Assembly: GCA_964291475.2 (NCBI GenBank)
Contig: OZ220083.1
Span: forward strand, 434,001-498,000
Direction: 5' to 3'
Length of the DNA stretch: 64,000 nt
Source of the DNA: DAOUKH01 sp964291475
Lineage (GTDB): Bacteria; Chloroflexota; Dehalococcoidia; SHYB01
A model generated the notes under the pieces. That model worked only from the letters and a program-made list of their open reading frames with translations, made no database searches and had not been told where the DNA came from. Shown here one piece after another: positions 16,909 through 25,431 of the stretch; the first letter of the stretch is position 1; each line of letters opens with the position of its first letter. The position numbers and the translations under genes are program-made.

Positions 16909-17826
16909 TCAGGCCCTGCGCAGTCTTGGATCGATGTAGAAGTAGGCAATGTCGATGAAGAAGTTCCCAAAGACATAGATGAAACCCAGCAGCAGGGTGA
17001 TGGTCTGCACCATGGGGTAGTCCGCTCGCGTCACCGACGTGATGACCTCCCGCCCCATGCCCGGCCAGCCGAAGACGGTCTCCACGATGATCGTGCCGGT
17101 GAGCATGTTGAGGAACAGGATGCCGCCGAAGGTCGTGATGGGGAGTAGGGCGTTGCGGAAGACGTGGCGCCAGGTGATCGACCGGTCGGACAGGCCCTTG
17201 GCGCGGGCGGTTCGGACGTAGTCCCGCCCCATGACTTCCAACATGCTGGACCGCACCACGCGCATGAGCCCGCCGGCGAGGAACCATGACAGCGTCAGCA
17301 CGGGTAAGACGAGGTTCTCCGGCTCTCCCCTCCCCGCCGGCGGCAGCCAGTTGAGCCAGACGGCGAAGACCAAGATGAACACGATCCCCAGCCAAAACGA
17401 GGGGAAGGCGTTCCCGAGGACCGCGATGAACCGCACGATAAGGTCGCCTATCGTCCCTCGATTCATGGCGGAATAGACCCCAGCCGGTACGGCGATTAAC
17501 ACCAGCACCGCCATGCTGAACCCGGCAAGCTCCAACGTCGCGGGGAACTTGCTCAACGCCGTGTCCAATGCGTCCTGCCTGAGGAATCTGGACTCGCCGA
17601 AGTCGGCTTGGAGCAGGTCTCCCATATAGATGAAGTACTGCTCGACGTAGGACTTGTCCAAGCCGATTCTTTCTCGAAGCGCCTCGCGCTGCTCGGGCAG
17701 CGCATTCAGCGGGAGGAGGCTTGTGATGGGGTCCCCAGCCTGGCGGACCAAGATGAAGACGGCGAGCGTGATCACCCACAGGGCGACGATTGATTGGAGT
17801 AGCCGTCCGCCTATGAACTTGCCCAA
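16909..17826 (-). CDS. Dipeptide-type ABC transporter permease, DppB/OppB-like (second system)
   Basis: 305 residues. First helix SIVALWVITLAVFILVRQAG at about 12-31, the family segment REALRERIGLDKSYVEQYF, five more membrane segments and the EAA loop GRDYVRTARAKGLSDRS. It overlaps nothing and is followed 12 nt later by its DppC-like partner. It lies 9 nt downstream of a crotonase gene, so transport and catabolic genes are interleaved in one transcription unit. Confidence 0.9.
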   Translation of the reverse strand: MGKFIGGRLLQSIVALWVITLAVFILVRQAGDPITSLLPLNALPEQREALRERIGLDKSYVEQYFIYMGDLLQADFGESRFLRQDALDTALSKFPATLELAGFSMAVLVLIAVPAGVYSAMNRGTIGDLIVRFIAVLGNAFPSFWLGIVFILVFAVWLNWLPPAGRGEPENLVLPVLTLSWFLAGGLMRVVRSSMLEVMGRDYVRTARAKGLSDRSITWRHVFRNALLPITTFGGILFLNMLTGTIIVETVFGWPGMGREVITSVTRADYPMVQTITLLLGFIYVFGNFFIDIAYFYIDPRLRRA

Positions 17827-17835
17827 GGTGACGCC

Positions 17836-18636
17836 CTAACTGCCGCCGTAATCGGGCGGCCGTTTCTGCAGGAAGGCCCGCGTCCCCTCGTTGTAGTCCG
17901 GCCTGGCGCGGAGCTGCTCGTAGAGGACGCGCTCCATGAACCGGGCGGAACTGAGGGGCTGGTCCATGCTCTTATAAATGAATTCTTTGTGATATTGGGC
18001 GACGAGGGGCCCGTTGGCGCAGATGATGCCGGCGAGGCTCTGCGCCGCCGGCAAAAGCTCGTCCCTGGAGGTTACCTGCTGCACGAGGCCGATACTCAGC
18101 GCCTGGGCGGCGTCGATCATCTGGCCGGTGTAGAGGAGCCAGAAGGCCCAGCCGAGAGGCACGACGCGCGGCAGCATGTGGGCCTGGCCGCCCGCCATGT
18201 GCGACCAGCGGACCGCGGCGCAGCCGAAGGTCGCGTTGTCGGAGGCGATGCGGATGTCGGAGCCCAAGGCCATCGCGAAGCCGCCGCCTCCGGCATAGCC
18301 GTTGACCGCGGCGATGACGGGCTTGTAGACGCCTTCTTCCCAGACGAAGTCGCTATAGACGCTGGGGGCCTTGACCGCGCGCCCGCTTGGCCAGGGTTCG
18401 CGCATCCGACCTTCGGCCTTGTCGAGGTTTTCCTTGAGGTCGCCGCCGGAGGAGAAGGCGTCGCCCGTGCCGGTCAGTATCGCCACCCAGGCGTCGTCGT
18501 CGTCGCGGAAGGTGGCCCAGGCCTCCAGCAGGCGCTCGCGCATCGCCACGTTGATGGCGTTCTTCTTCTCCGGCCGGTTCATCGTGATCGTGACCACGTG
18601 GTCGGACTTTTCGTAGAGCACCGGGGATTCGCTCAT
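17836..18636 (-). CDS. Enoyl-CoA hydratase/isomerase-like protein lacking both catalytic Glu
   Basis: 266 residues from the ATG at 18636, chosen because MSESPVLYEKSDHVVTITMN is a normal crotonase N-terminus; an in-frame extension upstream looks non-coding. The fold motifs are present (GDAFSSGGDLKEN and VNGYAGGGGFAMALG for the oxyanion hole). The positions matching Glu144 and Glu164 read FGCAAVRW and WAFWLLYTG, so Ala and Trp replace both glutamates. It may be a decarboxylase, thioesterase or isomerase of the superfamily. Encoded 23 nt downstream of a CoA-transferase and 9 nt before a permease. Confidence 0.85.
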   Translation of the reverse strand: MSESPVLYEKSDHVVTITMNRPEKKNAINVAMRERLLEAWATFRDDDDAWVAILTGTGDAFSSGGDLKENLDKAEGRMREPWPSGRAVKAPSVYSDFVWEEGVYKPVIAAVNGYAGGGGFAMALGSDIRIASDNATFGCAAVRWSHMAGGQAHMLPRVVPLGWAFWLLYTGQMIDAAQALSIGLVQQVTSRDELLPAAQSLAGIICANGPLVAQYHKEFIYKSMDQPLSSARFMERVLYEQLRARPDYNEGTRAFLQKRPPDYGGS

Positions 18637-18659
18637 ATCGTCAACTCCGGGTCCGCCGG

Positions 18660-19853
18660 CTAGTACAGCTTCCGCTCCGTCATAAGTCTGCTTACCTCGC
18701 CGGGGTCCATGCCGAGGTGGGCGACGCAAACCTCCTCGGTGTGCTGGCCCAGCAGCGGGGCGTGCTCATCGTAGCACCCTGGGGTATCTGAGAGCCGGAC
18801 CGGAAAGCTCTCGGCCTCGACGAATCCCATTTCGGGCTCCTCGAGCCCGACGAAGAAGCCCCGCGCCCGCAGGTGCGGGTCGGCAAGCACTTCTTCGACA
18901 TCCTGGACGGCCGCCGCGGGCACGCCCTGTGCCTGCAGGTGCTCCATGACCTCGAACTTGGTGCGGGCGCCCGTCCAGGCTTCGATCCGCTCGTCGAGGT
19001 GCTGCGCGCCGTCCGCGGCGCCGTCGATGCTCTCGATGAGCCGGTCCATCTGCTCGTCGGTCTCGGCCGAGACGGCGCACCACTGGTCGTCGCCGCGGCA
19101 GGCGTAGACGCCCGAATGCCGGGCCCCTGCGTTCCGGTTCCCTTGGGGGCGGGCCTCAGCGCCGTTGACGAGATAGTCGAGGTAGACCGGGCCGAGGGGC
19201 TGGGCGCCGACGTCGATCTCGCCGGCGTCGATCCACTGGCCCTCTCCCGTGCGGATCCGGTGAATGAGTGCCGACATCACGGCGAAGGCGGCGCAGACTC
19301 CCGACATGAAGTCGGGGTGCTGGACGCGCGCCTCGGCCGTCGGCGTGTCTCCGCCGGGGTAGTTCCACAGATAGGAGTTCCCGAGGAAAGCGCCGAGGTT
19401 GGGGCCATAGCTGGCGAACCCGGCGTAGGGGCCGGTGGAGCCGAAGCCGCGGAGTCCGACGGCCACGACGTCCGGCCTGATTTGCCGGAGGTCCTCGTAG
19501 CCGAGGCCCCAGTTGGCGAGGACGCCAAGGGAGAAGTTCTCGACGACGACGTCGCTGATCCGCACGAGGTCTCTGGCGAGCGCGACGCCCTCCTCTTCCC
19601 GCAGGTTGATCGTGACGCTTTTCTGGTTGCGGTGCAGCTTGATGAACGTGGGGGTCTTGTTCCAAGCGTCGGGGTTGTGGCCGCCTCGGTGGCCGTCGGG
19701 ACGCATCCGTGACTCGACGTGCAGCACCTCGGCGCCGAAGAATGCGAGGCAGCTTGCGCACGTCGGGCCCGCCGCACCGGCGGTGAACGAGAGCACGCGG
19801 ATACCCGCCAGCGGGCGTTCGGTTTCGTGAGACTGATCGGCCGTCATACTCAT
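18660..19853 (-). CDS. Family III CoA-transferase (CaiB/BaiF), catalytic-Asp subunit of a coupled pair
   Basis: 397 residues. The N-terminal Rossmann half has the family motifs GAEVLHVES, SVTINLREEEG and VVVENFSLGVLANWGLGYE. The catalytic Asp, which forms the acyl anhydride and then CoA thioester, is in HPDFMSG, followed at the normal distance by RTGEGQWIDAGEID. The central region (RGDDQWCAVS) and the C-terminal small domain are normal. Its ATG overlaps the stop of the gene before it by 4 nt (ATGA), and that protein lacks the Asp, so the two probably form a heterodimer with one kind of active site. Confidence 0.9.
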   Translation of the reverse strand: MSMTADQSHETERPLAGIRVLSFTAGAAGPTCASCLAFFGAEVLHVESRMRPDGHRGGHNPDAWNKTPTFIKLHRNQKSVTINLREEEGVALARDLVRISDVVVENFSLGVLANWGLGYEDLRQIRPDVVAVGLRGFGSTGPYAGFASYGPNLGAFLGNSYLWNYPGGDTPTAEARVQHPDFMSGVCAAFAVMSALIHRIRTGEGQWIDAGEIDVGAQPLGPVYLDYLVNGAEARPQGNRNAGARHSGVYACRGDDQWCAVSAETDEQMDRLIESIDGAADGAQHLDERIEAWTGARTKFEVMEHLQAQGVPAAAVQDVEEVLADPHLRARGFFVGLEEPEMGFVEAESFPVRLSDTPGCYDEHAPLLGQHTEEVCVAHLGMDPGEVSRLMTERKLY

Positions 19854-21088
19854 ACGACGCCGGCCTCTTCAAGCTTGCGGAGGTCGGTTGCCGCCAAGCC
19901 GAGCTCTTCGCAGTAGACCTCGCGGTTGTGCTCGCCCAGGCTGGGGGCGGGAACGGGAGCCGGGTCTGGCAGTCCGCTGTAGCGGTGCATGGAGCCCATC
20001 TGTCGGTACTCGCCGATCTCCCGATGCGGGGTCTCGCGGAACAGTCCCCGCGCTTCGGTCTGCTCGTTCTCGACGAACTCGCGCGGCGTGTTGAGCGGGG
20101 AGACGGTGATGCCCCGGCGCTGGCCTTCCCCAAAGAGGTCGACCTTATCGTAGCGTCTCGTCAATCCCTCCACGAAGGGATCGATGAGCTCGCTGTTCTC
20201 CCACCGGAGCTGCTGGTCTTCGAACAGCTCGGAGCCGAGCTCGTCCGGGTTTCCGAGCCAGTCGAGCAGGGAGCGCCAGTGCTTTCTGGGCATGATGAAG
20301 ATGCGGGCGTAGCCGTCGCGGCAGGGGTAGACGTCGTAGAGGTCGAAGAGGCGCTCCTTCCAGCTCTGGCGGAAGGGCTTCCGCCCCGTCGCGCTGTAGA
20401 TGGGGACGGCGTATCCCGCCACGTGGACGGCGGCCTCCTGGACGGCGACTTCGACCATCTGGCCACGCCCGGACATGAGGCTGTGGAAGAGCGCCACGTT
20501 GGTCCCGACGGCGGCGTAGGAGCCGGCCAGCGCGTAGGCAAGCTCGCCCGGCGCGGTGATGGGCGGCGACCCTGGCTCGCCGGCCTGCGACATCACCCCG
20601 CCGAGGGCGAAGCAGACCATGTCGCTCCCCTGGTAGCCGGCATAGGGCCCCGACCTGCCGAAGTGCGTGATGCTGGTGTGGACGAGGCCGGGGTTTTCCT
20701 CGCGGAGCGAGTCGTGGGACAACCCACGGTCATCGAGATGGCCGGGAGGCAGGGTCTCCACCAGGACGTCGGCGGTGCGCGTCAGGCGGCGGAACAAGTC
20801 CTGACCGTCGGGCGTGTCCAAGTCCAACGTGATGCTCCGCTTGTTCCCGTTGTAGTGCAGGAAGTAGAGGCTCGCGTCCGGACCGGAAACACCGTCGATG
20901 AACGGCGGGCGCGACCTTAAAGAAGACCCGCCGGGAGGCTCGACACCAATGACGTCGGCGCCGGCGTCGGCGAGCATCTTGACGCACAACTGCCCGGGCG
21001 GCCCCGTCAGGTCGAGTACGCGGAAGCCCGCGAGCGGACCTCTAGAAATGCCGGAACGCCCCCGCGCGCGGGGGCGTTCCGTTTGCAT
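19850..21088 (-). CDS. Family III CoA-transferase (CaiB/BaiF), non-catalytic member of a coupled pair
   Basis: About 412 residues from ATG 21088. Family motifs are clear (GPLAGFRVLDLTG, GADVIGVEPPGG, SITLDLDTPDG, CRDGYARIFIMPRKHW), but the catalytic Asp position reads GELAYALAG, with Tyr where the partner has Asp. The gene ends in a 4-nt overlap with the Asp-containing partner. The 5' end is unusual: codons 3-12 form the perfect hairpin at 21053-21080, which looks like the terminator of the binding-protein gene. The true start may therefore lie after it; TTG at 21094 is another option. The core motifs begin near residue 18. Confidence 0.85.
   Translation of the reverse strand: MQTERPRARGRSGISRGPLAGFRVLDLTGPPGQLCVKMLADAGADVIGVEPPGGSSLRSRPPFIDGVSGPDASLYFLHYNGNKRSITLDLDTPDGQDLFRRLTRTADVLVETLPPGHLDDRGLSHDSLREENPGLVHTSITHFGRSGPYAGYQGSDMVCFALGGVMSQAGEPGSPPITAPGELAYALAGSYAAVGTNVALFHSLMSGRGQMVEVAVQEAAVHVAGYAVPIYSATGRKPFRQSWKERLFDLYDVYPCRDGYARIFIMPRKHWRSLLDWLGNPDELGSELFEDQQLRWENSELIDPFVEGLTRRYDKVDLFGEGQRRGITVSPLNTPREFVENEQTEARGLFRETPHREIGEYRQMGSMHRYSGLPDPAPVPAPSLGEHNREVYCEELGLAATDLRKLEEAGVV
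21053..21080 (-). terminator. GC-rich hairpin terminator after the second ABC binding protein
   Basis: An 11-bp perfect stem GGAACGCCCCC (21053-21063) with its complement at 21070-21080 and a GCGCGC loop. It begins 45 nt after the binding-protein stop and is followed on the minus strand by GGCATTTCT, a weak T-tract. The same 10-nt arm GAACGCCCCC forms the terminator at 54614-54641. Because the structure is symmetric it could act on either strand. Confidence 0.5.
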
Positions 21089-21124
21089 CTCCAATGAATC
21101 GCAGCCTGTCGCCGGTCGCGGCCT

Positions 21125-22948
21125 CTATTCGGTGACCGTCAGGAACTCAAGGTTATGCACCCGCAAGTGTCCTGGGATCAAGGGCCACTCGTTGACCCGC
21201 ACAGAGGTTGCGTACAGCTTGGGGAGGACGAACATGGGGACCCAGTAGTGATTGTCGTACATGTACTGGTTGACCTCGGTGATGAGGGGGGCGCGCTCGT
21301 CGGGGAGCAGGGCCGCGTTGGCGGCGTCGAGCCTCACCTGCATCTCGTCGCTGCCGAACCAGAGGGGGAACCGCTTGTGGTAGAAGAGGTTGTAGTACCC
21401 CATCGGATCGGCGTAGTTGGCGTTGCAGTACCAGTAGTAGGTCAGCTCCGGATCCGTGATGTTGATCAGGATTTCCCTGAAGTTCGTCCACTCGCCGGGC
21501 ACATTGGTTACGTTCAAGCCCAACTGGCGCCAGGAGTCGGCGACTGCTTCGTGCAGGGCCAGACCAACCGGGCCACTGGGTTGATCGACGTTCGCGATCT
21601 CGATGTCGAACCCGTCCGCGTAGCCGGCCTCGGCCAGGAGCGCCTTTGCCTGTTCCAGGTCATACGGGTAAGGCTCGGAGGTGCCGGACCAATGCGTTTG
21701 ACCCGGGAAGGTGCAGGCGCCGAGCCCGTTCAGCGTCCCGATCCCGCCATAGAGGTTGTCGATGATCGACTGGCGGTCGATCGCGAGGTTCAGCGCGAGG
21801 CGGACCTTCTTCGCCCGTTCGGGGTCGTCGCCGTCCACCCACGGGACGGTGGGATCGTAGTTGTCGTGCTCCGGCTGGATCAGGCCGCGGAGGGCGTACC
21901 AGACGTTATAGCCGGTATCGTCGACCTTGAGCTGCGCGCCGACGTTCCGGGCCTGCGCCACCTGGAGGGGCGAAATGCTCATGATGTCGGCCCGCCCCGA
22001 GGCGATGAGCGCCAGCTGGGTGGCGTATTGGGGAACGATCTGGAAGGTGACGGTCGCCACCGAGGGCGTCTGCCGCCAATGGTCCTGGACGGCCCGGACG
22101 CGAATCGATTCGCCGCGGTTGTGCTCGTCGAATTCAAACGGGCCGGTGCCTACGGGCGACGCCGCAGCCTCATCGACTCCCACTGCGTCGAGGTAGCTGG
22201 AGTTGACCACGAGGTACGGCGTATTCGTCGAGCCGAAGATCGACTCGAGCCACTGCGCGTAGGGAATCTCCGACCGCATCTCGACCGTGTTGTCGTCGAC
22301 AGCCCGGACGTGCTCAAGGAGCGATTCCTTGGTGTCGCCGAAGAGCGGCTGGATGGTGCGTAGACCCTGGTGGCTCGCTTCCTCTTCGTAGATGAGCGAG
22401 TAGGTGCGGACCACGTCTTCGGCGACGAGCGTGTCGCCGTCGTGGAACGGGATGTTCTCGCGCAGCTTGATGGTGAGGACGGTGGAGTCGCCGGAAAGCT
22501 CCCACGACTCAGCCAACTGGGCTTCGGTGTACCCGGGCGTCCACACCGCGAGCTGCTCGTTCATGGTGTGGCGCGGGTTGAACATCGTCGAGCCGCCGTA
22601 GTGGTGCAGCCACAGCTCGCGTTCGAGCGTGTCGAGCGTGACCACGATGTTGGCCGCCACCGGCGCAGGGGCGGCGGTGGGCGTCGCGGTGACGACTACC
22701 TCCACGGGTTCGGGGGTCGGCGCGGGCGTCGCGGTCGGCCCAGGAGTGGCGGTGACGATGACCTCGACGGGCTCGGCGGTCGGCCCCTCCATTGCGTCTG
22801 GATCGGGCGTGGCGGTGACCACCACCTCGACCACTCTGGGCTCGGCAGTCGGCTGCGGGGCCGCCGTCGGGTCCGCGTCGCCGCACGCGGCGACCGCCAA
22901 CACGACGGCCAGCAGCACAATCGGGATCGTAAACAACTTCTTTCGCAT
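21125..22948 (-). CDS. Peptide-type ABC transporter substrate-binding lipoprotein (second system)
   Basis: 607 residues. The lipoprotein signal MRKKLFTIPI plus hydrophobic core ends in LAVAAC, with Cys22 lipidated. Residues about 38-90 hold three degenerate copies of V-E-V-V-V-T-A-T-P joined by Pro-rich linkers, a signature often seen in Chloroflexota binding proteins. The solute-binding family 5 domain then runs to the end (AQLAESWELSGD, LRENIPFHDGDTLVAEDV, KKVRLALNLAIDRQSI). It probably supplies the permeases encoded at 16.0-17.8 kb. It is the first gene of a roughly 10-kb minus-strand series that goes on to CoA-transferases, hydratases and hydrolases. Confidence 0.9.
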   Translation of the reverse strand: MRKKLFTIPIVLLAVVLAVAACGDADPTAAPQPTAEPRVVEVVVTATPDPDAMEGPTAEPVEVIVTATPGPTATPAPTPEPVEVVVTATPTAAPAPVAANIVVTLDTLERELWLHHYGGSTMFNPRHTMNEQLAVWTPGYTEAQLAESWELSGDSTVLTIKLRENIPFHDGDTLVAEDVVRTYSLIYEEEASHQGLRTIQPLFGDTKESLLEHVRAVDDNTVEMRSEIPYAQWLESIFGSTNTPYLVVNSSYLDAVGVDEAAASPVGTGPFEFDEHNRGESIRVRAVQDHWRQTPSVATVTFQIVPQYATQLALIASGRADIMSISPLQVAQARNVGAQLKVDDTGYNVWYALRGLIQPEHDNYDPTVPWVDGDDPERAKKVRLALNLAIDRQSIIDNLYGGIGTLNGLGACTFPGQTHWSGTSEPYPYDLEQAKALLAEAGYADGFDIEIANVDQPSGPVGLALHEAVADSWRQLGLNVTNVPGEWTNFREILINITDPELTYYWYCNANYADPMGYYNLFYHKRFPLWFGSDEMQVRLDAANAALLPDERAPLITEVNQYMYDNHYWVPMFVLPKLYATSVRVNEWPLIPGHLRVHNLEFLTVTE

Positions 22949-23046
22949 GACTTGCTTTCTCTACCTCCAGCAGTTTTCACGCGATTCGCAAACCGCCCGC
23001 GGCGATTGAACTGTCCACGGTGGCCTGCTATCAGGTTCGACCGACT

Positions 23047-23074
23047 ATGATACCGACAATCTCACACGATGCAA
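23047..23074 (-). promoter_or_regulatory. Weak promoter candidate for the second binding-protein series
   Basis: On the minus strand TTGCAT (23074-23069), a 16-nt spacer and TATCAT (23052-23047), about 100 nt upstream of the binding-protein start. The -35 is a poor match. The gap 22949-23135 must hold promoters for both divergent units, and nothing stronger is visible. Confidence 0.3.
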
Positions 23075-23135
23075 GCATGCGTATACTTGCGCGTAGTCCC
23101 TTGAACGTGACGAGAGAGCGTGACGAGGCTCACGA

Positions 23136-23864
23136 ATGGCGCTCAAGTTCCTGGAACCGGACCCCGATATTGCCTACATCAACGAGTCGTTGACGCCGGC
23201 GGAGGCCGCCGGCGAGCCCGACCACGACTTCTACCGGAAAGGCGAGCGGCCCGCGCTGCTGGTAATCGACATGCAGCGGGGCTACGTCTCGCCCGAACCG
23301 AAGCCTTGGGTGAAGGGGCTGCCGGAGGGCATCGCCGAGCTCATCGACGGCGCGACCGCCGCGACGGGGCAACTGATCGAGGCCGCGCGAGCGGCGGGGC
23401 TGCCCGTGTTCTACACCGGCACGCGGTACCTGCCCGACGGCAGCGACTGCGGCGTGCGGGGCGAGAAGTTCCCTCATTTGGCCGCCTACATGCGAGAGGG
23501 CGAACCCTGGGTGGAGATCGACGAGCGCCTCGCTCCGAGGGGCGGGGAAGTGGTCGTCTGGAAACAGGCGGCCTCGGGGTTCTTCGGCACCTATCTGTCC
23601 CCGCTGCTAGTGCAGTACAAGGTCGACACCTGCATCATCGCGGGCACGGCGACGAGCGGCTGCGTGCGCGCGGCGGCGGTGGACGCCATCGCGGCCAACT
23701 TCCGCACCGTCGTGGTGGAGGAGGCCGTCTGCGACAAGAGTCTTTGGGCGCACAAAGCGACCCTGTTCGACCTCTGGCGCTACATCGCCACCGTGGCAAG
23801 CCTGCGCGACGTCGTCGACTGGATGGCCGAGTTCGGCGAGCGGAACGGGGCGGCCACCTCATGA
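23136..23864 (+). CDS. Isochorismatase-family cysteine hydrolase
   Basis: 242 residues. The triad of the family is visible: Asp in LVIDMQRGYVSP (near 47), Lys in VVWKQAASGFFGT (near 138), and Cys in ATSGCVRAAAVDA (near 174). Members include N-carbamoylsarcosine amidase, nicotinamidase and biuret hydrolase, so hydrolysis of a small amide is the likely reaction. A 45-residue N-terminal lead (FLEPDPDIAYINES) precedes the core. The stop overlaps the start of a paralogue by 4 nt. Confidence 0.87.
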   Translation: MALKFLEPDPDIAYINESLTPAEAAGEPDHDFYRKGERPALLVIDMQRGYVSPEPKPWVKGLPEGIAELIDGATAATGQLIEAARAAGLPVFYTGTRYLPDGSDCGVRGEKFPHLAAYMREGEPWVEIDERLAPRGGEVVVWKQAASGFFGTYLSPLLVQYKVDTCIIAGTATSGCVRAAAVDAIAANFRTVVVEEAVCDKSLWAHKATLFDLWRYIATVASLRDVVDWMAEFGERNGAATS

Positions 23865-24580
23865 GCCTGAACTTCCTGAAGCCGGACCCGATGGTCCGGT
23901 ACATCCACGATTCAGTGACGGCCGAAGGGCTTCAGGACGGCTACGGCGCCGACTTCTATCGCGACGGCGAACGCCCCGCCGTCATCGTCATCGACCTGCA
24001 GCGGGGCTACGTCTCACCCGAACCGAAGCCCTGGGTGCGGGGCGCGTCCGAGCACGTCCAGGAGATCACGGACGGCGCAGTCGCGGCGGCGTCCCGCGTC
24101 ATCGACGCCGCGCGGGATTCGGGGATCCCGGTCATCTTCACCGGCGACCGCTACGCCGCGGGCGGCGGCGACTCCGGCGTGCGCGGCGAGAAGTTTCCCA
24201 GCCTGGCCGAGTATCTGCGCGACGGGGAGCCGTGGGTGGAGATCGACCCCCGCGTCGCTCCCCGCCCCGGCGAGCCGATCATCTGGAAGAAGGCGAGCTC
24301 GGCGTTCGCCAACACCTACCTCGTTCCGGTGCTCCAGCACCGCGGTGTCGACACCCTGATCTTCGTTGGTGCGGCCACCAGCGGATGCGTCCGGGCGTCG
24401 GTGACCGATGCGGTGTCGGCGAACTTCCGCGTGGTGGTGGTCGAAGAGGCGGTCTGCGACAAGAACGTGTGGGCGCACAAGGCGTCGCTCTTCGACATGT
24501 GGCGCTACGTGGCCAGCGTCGCGCCGATGGACGACGTGCTGGAATGGATGCGCGCCCGTGTTGACGCGCCGAGCGGCTAA
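23861..24580 (+). CDS. Isochorismatase-family cysteine hydrolase, tandem paralogue
   Basis: 239 residues from the ATG at 23861, which forms an ATGA overlap with the preceding gene. It repeats the same layout: VIDLQRGYVSPEPKPW, RGEKFPSLAEYLRDGEPWVEID, IIWKKASSAFANTYL and ATSGCVRASVTDA, keeping Asp, Lys and Cys. The two proteins are similar along their whole length, including the unusual N-terminal lead, so this is a tandem duplication; a heteromer is possible. The stop overlaps the stop of the convergent crotonase gene. Confidence 0.87.
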   Translation: MSLNFLKPDPMVRYIHDSVTAEGLQDGYGADFYRDGERPAVIVIDLQRGYVSPEPKPWVRGASEHVQEITDGAVAAASRVIDAARDSGIPVIFTGDRYAAGGGDSGVRGEKFPSLAEYLRDGEPWVEIDPRVAPRPGEPIIWKKASSAFANTYLVPVLQHRGVDTLIFVGAATSGCVRASVTDAVSANFRVVVVEEAVCDKNVWAHKASLFDMWRYVASVAPMDDVLEWMRARVDAPSG

Positions 24581-25425
24581 GACTTCTCGTAGGGCGCGTC
24601 GCGCTTCTGAATGAACGCCCTGAGGTTCTTCGCGCTCATGCCCTCGTGGCCCGCCTTGTGCTCGTCGGTGAACATCGCGGCGGTCCAGGTCTCGAAATGC
24701 TGTTCGTGGCTCTTGCGCCAGCCCATGCCGTCGAGCATGCGGTTGATGGAGCGCTTCGTGGCCTGAAGCGTGGCCGGAGGGCTCAGGGCGATCCTGCGCG
24801 CGATCCGCATCGTCTCCTCTTCCAGCCGGTCGCGGGGGACGACCCGGTTGACCAGGCCGAGCCGGTGCGCCTCCTCGGCCTCCAGGTAGTCGCCCGTCCA
24901 CATGAGCTCCTTGGCTTTCCGCACCCCTACGTCCCACGGCTCGATCAGCAGCTCGAGCCCACCGGCGGCCATGAGCACGACGGGGTCTCTGAACCTGGCG
25001 TCGTCGGCGGCGACGATGAGGTCGCACATCGAGGCCAGCAGCCAACCGCCGGCGACGCAGTAGCCGTGCACCTGGGCGATGGTCGGCTTGCGGGTGTAGT
25101 GGACCGCCATGCACTTCTGGAAGATCGCCTCGTGGAAGATGCGGCGCACCATCTCGGTGTCGCCCTCGAACCACTTGTCGGCCGAGGGGGCGCCGAAGGC
25201 GAGGGGGTCGCGGGGGAAGGACTTCAGGTCGTGGCCCGAGGAGAAGGCGCGGCCCGCGCCGCGCAGTACCACGACGCGGACGCCGGCGTCGGCGTCGGCG
25301 GCACGAAAGGCGTCGGCAAGCTCGTCCTTCATCGCCTCGTTCTGAGCGTTGAGCACTTCCGGCCGGTTCAGGGTGATGACGGCGGCGCTGTCGTCTATCT
25401 CGTAGTGGATCGTTTCGTACGTCAT
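24577..25425 (-). CDS. Enoyl-CoA hydratase/isomerase family protein, tandem paralogue
   Basis: 282 residues. Crotonase-fold elements are GRAFSSGHDLKSFPRD and VHGYCVAGGW. At the Glu144 position the sequence reads RFRDPVVLM (Val), while the Glu164 position keeps Glu (KAKELMWTGD). Proteins with only the second Glu are often isomerases, hydrolases or dehalogenases rather than hydratases. The C-terminal part (LQATKRSINRMLDGMGW) is near-identical to the gene just upstream, from which it is separated by 6 nt. Confidence 0.85.
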   Translation of the reverse strand: MTYETIHYEIDDSAAVITLNRPEVLNAQNEAMKDELADAFRAADADAGVRVVVLRGAGRAFSSGHDLKSFPRDPLAFGAPSADKWFEGDTEMVRRIFHEAIFQKCMAVHYTRKPTIAQVHGYCVAGGWLLASMCDLIVAADDARFRDPVVLMAAGGLELLIEPWDVGVRKAKELMWTGDYLEAEEAHRLGLVNRVVPRDRLEEETMRIARRIALSPPATLQATKRSINRMLDGMGWRKSHEQHFETWTAAMFTDEHKAGHEGMSAKNLRAFIQKRDAPYEKS

Positions 25426-25431
25426 GGCTTC

